Shown here: piece by piece, positions 10,246 through 16,717 of the stretch
How the letters are laid out: each line of letters starts with the position of its first letter
How positions within the stretch are numbered: position 1 is the first letter of the stretch
Notes under the pieces: generated by a model
Told to the model about the DNA's origin: nothing
Database searches by the model: none
Seen by the model: only the letters and a program-made list of their open reading frames with translations
Assembly: GCA_009772985.1 (NCBI GenBank)
Contig: WOUS01000001.1
Coordinates: forward strand, 367,242-431,241
DNA length: 64,000 nt
Direction: 5' to 3'
From: Anaerolineaceae bacterium
Lineage (GTDB): Bacteria > Chloroflexota > Anaerolineae > Anaerolineales > Villigracilaceae
Position numbers and translations under genes: made by a program

Positions 10246-10334
10246 GGACACGGAAGGGACGGATTTTACGGATTCTCACGGAAAGGCCTTTAAAACCCCG
10301 TTCTTTTTCCGTGCTGTCCGTGTATTCCGTGTCC
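10246..10334. repeat. Long imperfect inverted repeat (GGACACGGAA arms)
   Basis: GGACACGGAAGGGACGG at the left pairs with the CCGTGCTGTCCGTGTATTCC-type arm at the right around an AT-rich centre. It resembles a miniature palindromic repeat between two operon genes. No ORF is supported inside. Confidence 0.75.
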
Positions 10335-10341
10335 AAAAATT

Positions 10342-11355
10342 TCAATGCACGATGAACTGCGCGTTGCGGTAATGCTCGCTCTGCGGCTCGCGGATGATCC
10401 CGGAGCGCAGGGCGTGGAGCAGTTCACGCACGCCGTCCTCCACGGTCAGGGTGGTGGCGAACCCCAGCCCGCGGCGGATCTTCTCGAACGAGACCGTGAT
10501 GTCGCGCATGTCGCCGCCGAACGAAAGGTCCTTGTGCGTGACCGTCGTCTCCGGCAGGCGCTTTTTGATGAGCGCCACGATCTCATCTTTGGTGTAGTTG
10601 CCGTCGTCCGTGCCGAGGTTGTAGACCTGGCCGCGCACCGCGGCCTCCGGCGCCTCCAGCCCCAGCAGGATGCCGCGCACTACATCTCGGACATGGACAA
10701 ACGAGCGCGAATAGCCGCGCTGGTAAATGACCAGTTCCCGCTTGGTGAACGCCTCCAGCACGAACTGGTTGACGATCAAGTCGAAGCGCGTGCGCGGCGA
10801 AATCCCGTACAGCGTGGCGAATCGGAAAATCAGCGGCGCGGCCGAGGCGTCCTTTTGGCCGAGCAGGAATTCCTCGGCGGCGATCTTCGTCTCGGCGTAG
10901 ATGGACTGCGGGTTGAGCGGCGACTCCTCGGTGACCGGCTTGCCGTCCGGCGAGAGGCCGTAGTTGCTGTAGGTGGATGAAAACACGAACCGCCCGGACC
11001 CGAATCCGGCCGCCTGCTCGTAGACAGTTTTCACCGCCTCCACGTTGTATCGCCAACTGGCAGCCTTGCCGATGGCCTGGCAGGCCGGAAACCCGACGAT
11101 GGCCGCCAGGTGGACCACCGCCTCCGGCTTCGGCCAGTCGGCGCGGACGGCAGTCCGCACCGCATCCGGCTCGGTCACGTCGGCTTTGACGAAGTGGAAA
11201 TCGGGATGCGCCATGAATCCCAGCAGCGACTCGCCGCCGAACAGTAGATCGTCCACCACGGTGACGCGCCGTCCCGTGCGCAGCAGTTCCGAGGTCAGGA
11301 GCGAGCCGACGTAGCCCGCTCCGCCGGTGACCAGCACGTGCGGCTTATCAGGCAT
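10342..11355 (-). CDS. NAD-dependent epimerase/dehydratase
   Basis: This 337-residue extended SDR enzyme has VTGGAGYVGS, HLAAIVGFPAC, FSSTYSNYG, the catalytic IYAETK and RSFVHVRDVVRG. It acts on a nucleotide sugar, but the substrate is not predictable from these motifs. Its start overlaps the winged-helix regulator gene by 8 bp (11348-11355), so the two are co-transcribed. The C-terminus is followed by a long inverted repeat. Confidence 0.88.
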   Translation of the reverse strand: MPDKPHVLVTGGAGYVGSLLTSELLRTGRRVTVVDDLLFGGESLLGFMAHPDFHFVKADVTEPDAVRTAVRADWPKPEAVVHLAAIVGFPACQAIGKAASWRYNVEAVKTVYEQAAGFGSGRFVFSSTYSNYGLSPDGKPVTEESPLNPQSIYAETKIAAEEFLLGQKDASAAPLIFRFATLYGISPRTRFDLIVNQFVLEAFTKRELVIYQRGYSRSFVHVRDVVRGILLGLEAPEAAVRGQVYNLGTDDGNYTKDEIVALIKKRLPETTVTHKDLSFGGDMRDITVSFEKIRRGLGFATTLTVEDGVRELLHALRSGIIREPQSEHYRNAQFIVH

Positions 11356-11827
11356 GGACGGCCTCCGCGTGCAGGACGATTTTCAATCCGGCCACTTCCA
11401 GCGCCGGGGCGTCCTCGTCCGTCACCACGGCGATGCCCTGTTCGAGGCAGGTCAGCCGGCAGATGTCGGCCACGTCGCCCGCGCCGAGGACGCGTACGCG
11501 GTCGAACCCGGCGCGGCGCACCTCCTGCAATTGCTCGTTGACGCGCCGGCGTGCGTTGCGGTAGAGCAGGAACTGCTGTTCGATGTAGTCCACGGTCAGG
11601 CGGGCGCGCAGGGCAATGCCTTCGGGCGTGATGATGTAGTTTAGTTTCCTGCGCTCGGCGCGCGTGATCTTCACGTAGCCCTTGGCGATGAGACGCTTGA
11701 GATGCCAGTTGACGGTCCCGACCGCCACGCCCATCTGGGTGGCGAGGGAGGCCTGGGTCACTTTGGGGTCGCGCTCGATGGATTCGAGCAGGGCCATTTC
11801 ACGGGAGTTTTCGAGGGAGGTTTCCAT
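11348..11827 (-). CDS. Winged helix-turn-helix regulator with C-terminal nucleotide-binding-like domain
   Basis: The 159-residue protein starts with a MarR/ArsR-like winged helix (VTQASLATQMGVAVGTVNWHLKRLIAKGYVKI, about residues 23-54, with a basic wing RAERRKLNYIIT). A short C-terminal domain (RVRVLGAGDVADICRLTCLEQGIAVVTDE) resembles a Rossmann-type strand-loop-helix and could sense a nucleotide or sugar nucleotide. It is the first gene of the left glycan operon. A TATAAT box with an overlapping palindrome lies 24 bp upstream of its ATG, suggesting autoregulation. There is no obvious Shine-Dalgarno sequence. Confidence 0.82.
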   Translation of the reverse strand: METSLENSREMALLESIERDPKVTQASLATQMGVAVGTVNWHLKRLIAKGYVKITRAERRKLNYIITPEGIALRARLTVDYIEQQFLLYRNARRRVNEQLQEVRRAGFDRVRVLGAGDVADICRLTCLEQGIAVVTDEDAPALEVAGLKIVLHAEAVHA

Positions 11828-11842
11828 AATTCAAAAATCCAA

Positions 11843-11884
11843 AATTCAACTGTTGAATTATAACCGCGCCGGGGGATGAGTCAA
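11843..11884 (-). promoter_or_regulatory. Sigma70-type promoter with overlapping palindromic operator
   Basis: On the minus strand, TTGACT (11879-11884) is 16 bp from TATAAT (11857-11862). The perfect 17-bp palindrome AATTCAACAGTTGAATT (11843-11859) overlaps the -10 box and the expected start site. It precedes the winged-helix regulator gene. A second site with the same flanks lies upstream of gmd (35017-35040). Confidence 0.75.
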
Positions 11885-11937
11885 GAGGCGCCCGGCGAAC
11901 GTGGCAGAGCCGTTTTCGATTACAATCAGGCCTCGAT

Positions 11938-13389
11938 ATGGCAAAACATTCCCCCTCCCCGCGGACCGACCCGGCCGCCCTCGAATACCGCCGCGTGCGC
12001 CAGGAATTCTGGGACATTCAGGCGCGCCGCGGCCCGCGCCGCGGCTGGGGCGGGCTGTACCACCGCCGCCTGGCGCGCGTCTACCGTTTCCTCGTCAGAC
12101 TGGGGCAGCGCGTCCTGGAGATCGGCTGCGGCGAAGGCGACCTGCTGGCGGCGCTCGAACCGTCCGAAGGCGTGGGCGTGGACTTTTCGCCTGCCATGCT
12201 GGAACGCGCCCGCCTCCGCCATCCCGGCCTGCGCTTCTTCGAGGCGGACGCGCACGACCTTTCCGCGCTGGACGGGGAATTTGACTTCATCATCCTCTCC
12301 GACACGGTCAACGACCTGTGGGACGTGCAGGCCGCCCTCGAACAGGCGCGGCGGCTTGCGGGCCCCCGCACCCGTCTCATCCTGAATTATTACAGCCACC
12401 TGTGGGAATTTCCCCTCACCCTGGCCCAGCGGATCGGGCTGGCCGTCCCGCATCTCGACCAGAACTGGCTGACGAACGAGGATATTGCCAACCTGCTGCT
12501 CCTGGCCGGGTTCGAAAAACTGCGCGGTTGGCAGGAGATGTTGTGGCCGCTGCCCTTTCCGCTGCTGGAGCCGTTCTGCAACCGCTTCCTGGTGCACCTG
12601 TGGCCGTTCCGCGACTGGGCGCTTGCCAACTTCGTCGTCGCCCGTCCGCAAGCGGACCGCCGGGACGGGAAGCCGTCCGTCTCGGTGGTCGTCCCGGCGC
12701 GCAACGAGGCCGGGAACATTCCCGCCATCTTCGAGCGCCTGCCGGAGATGGGACGCTTCACCGAACTTATCTTTGTCGAGGGCCACTCGCGCGACGACAC
12801 CGCCGCGGCCATCGAGCGGGAGATGGACCGTCACCCGGAGCGGCGCTGCAAGTTTTTCCGGCAGACCGGCGCGGGCAAAGCGGACGCGGTCCGGCTGGGC
12901 TTCGCGCACGCCGCGGGCGACATCCTCATGATCCTGGATGCCGATCTGACGGTCCCGCCGGAGGATCTGCCGCGTTTCCACGCCGCGCTGGTTTCCAACA
13001 AGGGCGAGTTCATCAACGGCGTGCGGCTGGTCTACCCGATGGAACGCCAGGCGATGCGCTCGTTCAACCTGCTGGGCAACAAGTTCTTCAGTCTGGCGTT
13101 CTCCTGGCTGCTCGGACAGCCGCTCAAGGATACGCTGTGCGGAACGAAAGCGCTGTGGCAGGCCGACTATGACAAGATCGCCGCCAACCGCGCCTATTTC
13201 GGCGACTTCGATCCGTTCGGCGATTTCGACCTGCTGTTCGGCGCGGCCAAACTCAACCTGAAGATCACCGACCTGCCCATCCGCTACCGCGAGCGGACGT
13301 ACGGCGAGACCAACATCCAGCGCTGGAAGCACGGCTGGCTGCTGCTGCGCATGGTCTGGTTCGCGGCGCGGCGGCTGAAGTTTATCTAA
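11938..13389 (+). CDS. Bifunctional SAM methyltransferase / family 2 glycosyltransferase
   Basis: This 483-residue fusion has an N-terminal class I methyltransferase (LEIGCGEGDLLAAL near residues 60-73, VGVDFSPAMLERA, FDFIILSDTVND). From about residue 245 there is a DPM1-like GT2 domain (SVVVPARNEAGNIPAIF, a GAGKADAVRLGF motif, MILDADLTVPPEDL, DTLCGTKALW). The usual VDDGS motif reads VEGHS. It probably transfers a sugar to a polyprenyl phosphate and methylates a related product. It is divergent from the winged-helix operon and is followed by an inverted repeat. Confidence 0.87.
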   Translation: MAKHSPSPRTDPAALEYRRVRQEFWDIQARRGPRRGWGGLYHRRLARVYRFLVRLGQRVLEIGCGEGDLLAALEPSEGVGVDFSPAMLERARLRHPGLRFFEADAHDLSALDGEFDFIILSDTVNDLWDVQAALEQARRLAGPRTRLILNYYSHLWEFPLTLAQRIGLAVPHLDQNWLTNEDIANLLLLAGFEKLRGWQEMLWPLPFPLLEPFCNRFLVHLWPFRDWALANFVVARPQADRRDGKPSVSVVVPARNEAGNIPAIFERLPEMGRFTELIFVEGHSRDDTAAAIEREMDRHPERRCKFFRQTGAGKADAVRLGFAHAAGDILMILDADLTVPPEDLPRFHAALVSNKGEFINGVRLVYPMERQAMRSFNLLGNKFFSLAFSWLLGQPLKDTLCGTKALWQADYDKIAANRAYFGDFDPFGDFDLLFGAAKLNLKITDLPIRYRERTYGETNIQRWKHGWLLLRMVWFAARRLKFI

Positions 13390-13399
13390 AGAAAGATGG

Positions 13400-13516
13400 A
13401 ACCGCGAAGCCGCGAAGAACGCGAAGAAATCATCGGAGTCGCGAAGGAACCCTTTGCGTGTCTCAGAAATCTTCGCGGCCGCCTGCCCCCGTCCTTTGGG
13501 GTCGCTTCTTCGCGGT
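13400..13516. repeat. Imperfect inverted repeat with ACCGCGAAG arms
   Basis: The left arm ACCGCGAAGCCGCGAAGAAC and the right arm ending CTTCTTCGCGGT flank a less structured core. It lies between the fusion gene and the next methyltransferase gene and is similar in style to the ACCACAAAGG hairpins elsewhere in the window. Confidence 0.75.
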
Positions 13517-13547
13517 GAATCTCTAATCTCGTCTTGGAGACTGGATC

Positions 13548-14327
13548 ATGACAGCATCGAATCGCGCAGAACACGAGATCGCCCACGGGCGGAAACTATC
13601 CGAAGCCGGGGCCGAGCAGGTCTGGGGCTGGGGCACGCCCGCCGGGCAGGTGCGCTTCCGCCGCCGCGCGGATTGGATCGCCGCGCAGGCCGGACTCCGG
13701 TCCGGGGTGCGGGTGCTGGAGATCGGCTGCGGCACCGGCAATTTCACCGAGGTCTTCGCCGCGAGCGGGGCCGACCTCCTGGCGCTGGACATCTCCGAAG
13801 ACCTGCTGGAGCGGGCACGCGAACGCCGCCTGCCGGGCAACGTGCGCTTCGTCTGCCAGCCGTTCGAGACGCTGGACGAGGCCGGGGGGTTTGACGCGGT
13901 CATCGGCTCGTCGGTGCTGCACCATCTCGACATCCACCCCGCGCTGGCCGAAATCTTCCGCCTGCTCCGAAGTCCCGACCCCGCGTCGGGGAAGCCGGGC
14001 GGCGTGATGGCCTTCGCCGAGCCGAACATGCTCAACCCGCAGATCATGATCGAGAAGAATATTCCCTGGATCAAAGAGCGCATGGGCGACTCCCCCGATG
14101 AGACGGCCTTCTTCCGATGGCAGATGCGGAGGCTCCTGCGGGAGGCAGGGTTTACCGGGATCGAGGTGACGCCGCGCGACTGGCTGCACCCGGCCATCCC
14201 GCCCGCGGCGATTGGCTTTTTCGAGAAGGTTGGATCGGCGCTGGAGAAAATTCCGCTGGTGCGGGAATTTGCCGGGTCGCTTTATATTTGCGCCCGCCGC
14301 CCGGCCGGAACAGGAGGGACCCGATGA
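13548..14327 (+). CDS. Class I SAM-dependent methyltransferase with in-frame palindromic insertion
   Basis: This 259-residue protein shows VLEIGCGTGNFTEVF near 52-66, LLALDISEDLLERA and FDAVIGSSVLHHLD, a standard class I core. Between the motif-III helix (EIFRLLR) and the next strand (GVMAFAEPN) it carries SPDPASGKPGG, encoded by a palindromic 38-bp element (13965-14002). The same element occurs at the equivalent place in the methyltransferase at 27414-28304. The substrate is unknown; the location suggests glycan modification. Confidence 0.87.
   Translation: MTASNRAEHEIAHGRKLSEAGAEQVWGWGTPAGQVRFRRRADWIAAQAGLRSGVRVLEIGCGTGNFTEVFAASGADLLALDISEDLLERARERRLPGNVRFVCQPFETLDEAGGFDAVIGSSVLHHLDIHPALAEIFRLLRSPDPASGKPGGVMAFAEPNMLNPQIMIEKNIPWIKERMGDSPDETAFFRWQMRRLLREAGFTGIEVTPRDWLHPAIPPAAIGFFEKVGSALEKIPLVREFAGSLYICARRPAGTGGTR
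13965..14002 (+). repeat. In-frame palindromic coding element, copy 1
   Basis: These 38 bases, with TCCCGACCCCGCGTCGGGGA at the core, are identical to the reverse complement of 27810-27847. They encode SPDPASGKPGG inside a methyltransferase and keep the frame open. Confidence 0.88.
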
Positions 14328-14497
14328 CTGCTCCCCGCTTGAAAATGCTGTCGCGCGGCCAGTACCGCGGCGTCAAATACGACTCGCTGCGCCACTACTG
14401 GCCCGTTGTCGGGCAGATGGTTTGCCGCCGCGTGGAACTGTGCCTGGGCGAATGCCGGGGCAGGAGGTGCGTGCTCGAGGTCGGGTTTGGGAGATGA
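14324..14497 (+). pseudogene. Short ORF, possibly a truncated methyltransferase start
   Basis: A 57-residue frame opens with an ATGA overlap on the preceding stop and a strong AGGAGGG Shine-Dalgarno sequence, so it is probably translated. It ends CVLEVGFGR, which looks like the beginning of a SAM-binding motif I, and then stops. A short continuation in another frame (MKSLFEAVYEVGHFVE, 14494-14544) precedes a terminator. It may be the remnant of a deleted methyltransferase. I cannot assign a function. Confidence 0.5.
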
Positions 14498-14545
14498 AAA
14501 GCCTGTTTGAGGCGGTGTACGAAGTGGGGCATTTCGTCGAATGAC

Positions 14546-14587
14546 AAAAAGTCCCCGATGCGTGATCGGGGACTTTTGATTTTTTTC
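14546..14587. terminator. Bidirectional intrinsic terminator
   Basis: AAAAGTCCCCGAT pairs with ATCGGGGACTTTT around a GCGTG loop and is flanked by A- and T-runs on both sides. It separates the plus-strand methyltransferase genes from the convergent membrane protein gene. Confidence 0.9.
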
Positions 14588-14593
14588 AGAGCG

Positions 14594-16594
14594 CTATTTA
14601 CAGTTGCGGATATCCACCAGGCGGCGGTAGTCGGCGCGCAGGTCGTTTTCGCCTCGGTAGCCGTCCACCTGTTTGACCAGCACCACGCAGGGGGATTGGA
14701 GCAATTTCTGCGCCTGCGGGGTGAGGCTCTCCCAGTAGCGGATGTCATAATAGGCGTAATCGAACCCGGCGGCGTTCAGTTGGTACGGGTCCGGCGCGGC
14801 GACGAGCACCTGCCATTCCGGTTTGGGGTCATACCAGGTCAGGTATGCGTCGGTGAATCGCCCAAAGACAGTTGGAGCGCGCGGGGGGATGGGGTCGAAG
14901 ACCAGTGCGTCGGGTTCCAGCCGGTTCCAGTATTCCTTTTCCATTTGCACATCCATGTCCGTCAGGAAGAACGAGGCCACCGGTTTCGCGGCGGCGATGA
15001 GTTCGGTGCCGAACATGACGATCCCGCCGAAGACGGTCACGGCCGCGGCGGCCAGCAGCCCGGCCTTGAGCGTTTCGGACCGTTCGCGCGCCCATGCCCA
15101 GAGCAGCGGGACGGCAAAGAGTTTACAGGCCAGCAGCAGGCCCTCGAGCAGGCGGGTGGTGCCGGTGATGCCGCCTGTCCCTTCGTAGCGGACGAAGACG
15201 GTGAACAGGCTGACGAATGCCGCTCCGGCCAGGGCGGCCTCGAGCCAGCGTTCCTCCCGCGCGGCCTTGACGCCGTGCCGGGCGACGAGCGGGAAGAGCA
15301 GGATGATGGGGCCGGTTTCGAGGAAGGCCAGCAGGATCTTCCAGCCGTTGTCGAAGGTCAGCGGGCCGAGGTGGCTGGAGACGATCAGGGGCGGCCAGGC
15401 GAAGGAGAAGGAGACATTGAAGTAGGAGGCCCTCCCGCCGCTGAGCAGGTTGCGCAGGACTTCGGTGAGCATCCCGCCCTGGAAGAGGGCGATCACCAGC
15501 GCGGCGGCCGCGGCGGCGATCCACGGCAGGAGACTGCGCGGCAGGCGGACGGTCCGTTTGGCGATCCAGTAAACGACCAGCGCCACGCCCGCCCCCGCCA
15601 GCAGGAGTGCCAGTGCCACCTCGTTGGCGAACGCCAGCGAGGCCAGCAGGACCGTCGTCACGACCGCCGCGCTCCAGTGTTTCCAGCGGTCGTACGTCAT
15701 CAACAGGACGAGCAGGATGACGATGTAGAACACGCTGAAACCGGAAAATGACATGATGGCGGGCGGGTGAACGCCGTTTGCAAAGGCGAACGGGAACGGC
15801 ACTGGCCCGTCGCCGCCAATTGCCCAGGGCGAGACCAGGTTTTGCAGGAATTCCGTTCCGGTGTCCTTGGCGGATCCCATCAACACGGTTTGGGCGGCGA
15901 TCTTGTTCAGCGCGGAGGCGGGGAAGAGCAACAGCAGCCAGCGCATCCCGCCGGTGAAGGCCATCAGGATGGCGGCCAGCCAGCCGGCCAGCCGGCTGAA
16001 GGTGACGCGCCGCACCCACAGGAAGAGCAGGACGAACATCAGTCCGAAGGACAGGGCGCGCGCCAGGTCGAGGGCGGTGAAGGGGAACATATTTCCCAGG
16101 CGCATGAATTGGGCTGCCAGGAACAACAGGAAGTAGTGATAGTTGAAGCGCAAGGCCGGGTCAAGGGCGAAATGTGGCGGAACGTCGCCGGTGGCCAGGA
16201 TGGAGGCGGTGGGGAGGTTCTGGTAATCGTCGAAGATGGCCAGGCCGCGTCCGATCTTGTACATGACGAAGACGATGACGGCTACTGCCAGCCAGGGCAG
16301 GAGCGACTCGCGCGCCGCGGCCAGCAGTTCGCGGAATTTCAGCGGCCAGGCCAGCGCAATCCCTGCGGCCAGCACCAGCAGGGCCGCCAGCCAGAAGGCG
16401 TGCGGCAGGGGCAGGAACCGGGCCAGCAGGTTGGCGGTCCAGTTGCCGAGCGTCAGGCCGAGGGCCAGGCCGATGAGCGTCTGTTCGTTGCGGGGGAGGT
16501 TGAAACTGCGGACGGCGATCAGCCATCCGCCCAGCAGCCAGAAAAGAAAGGCGATCCCCAGGAGGATCATGGAACCGTTTTGGAAGAATGCCAT
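14594..16594 (-). CDS. Large multi-pass membrane protein, GT-C-like
   Basis: The protein has about 666 residues and many hydrophobic segments (roughly a dozen). A conserved-looking extracytoplasmic stretch GLAIFDDYQNLPTASILATG holds an acidic DD pair near the first loop, as in GT-C glycosyltransferases. A soluble C-terminal tail includes LTWYDPKPEWQVLVAAPDPYQ. The ATG at 16594 is chosen because GGGAG lies upstream and a hydrophobic segment begins soon after. I do not recognise the exact family; a polyprenyl-dependent glycosyltransferase is an inference. Confidence 0.7.
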   Translation of the reverse strand: MAFFQNGSMILLGIAFLFWLLGGWLIAVRSFNLPRNEQTLIGLALGLTLGNWTANLLARFLPLPHAFWLAALLVLAAGIALAWPLKFRELLAAARESLLPWLAVAVIVFVMYKIGRGLAIFDDYQNLPTASILATGDVPPHFALDPALRFNYHYFLLFLAAQFMRLGNMFPFTALDLARALSFGLMFVLLFLWVRRVTFSRLAGWLAAILMAFTGGMRWLLLLFPASALNKIAAQTVLMGSAKDTGTEFLQNLVSPWAIGGDGPVPFPFAFANGVHPPAIMSFSGFSVFYIVILLVLLMTYDRWKHWSAAVVTTVLLASLAFANEVALALLLAGAGVALVVYWIAKRTVRLPRSLLPWIAAAAAALVIALFQGGMLTEVLRNLLSGGRASYFNVSFSFAWPPLIVSSHLGPLTFDNGWKILLAFLETGPIILLFPLVARHGVKAAREERWLEAALAGAAFVSLFTVFVRYEGTGGITGTTRLLEGLLLACKLFAVPLLWAWARERSETLKAGLLAAAAVTVFGGIVMFGTELIAAAKPVASFFLTDMDVQMEKEYWNRLEPDALVFDPIPPRAPTVFGRFTDAYLTWYDPKPEWQVLVAAPDPYQLNAAGFDYAYYDIRYWESLTPQAQKLLQSPCVVLVKQVDGYRGENDLRADYRRLVDIRNCK

Positions 16595-16663
16595 GCCTGT
16601 CTGCTCCCAACAGCGAAAGAGTGTGGCAGCATCACGGGCCGCCAAGCAGATTATATCCGAAAT

Positions 16664-16692
16664 GGAAAGGAGCGCCGCGAAGGGCGCTCCTG
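16664..16692 (-). terminator. Probable intrinsic terminator after the protease-like gene
   Basis: On the minus strand AGGAGCGCC and GGCGCTCCT form a 9-bp stem with a short loop followed by TTTCC. It lies about 25 bp past the stop of the 16718-20077 gene. Confidence 0.6.
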
Positions 16693-16717
16693 TTGTTCTG
16701 CGAAAAGCCGGGCCGTT

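Noticed and set aside
14507..15751. Plus-strand open frame opposite the GT-C-like gene at 14594-16594
   Set aside because: It runs through the terminator and is antisense to a gene with clear transmembrane helices; composition is typical of a shadow frame.
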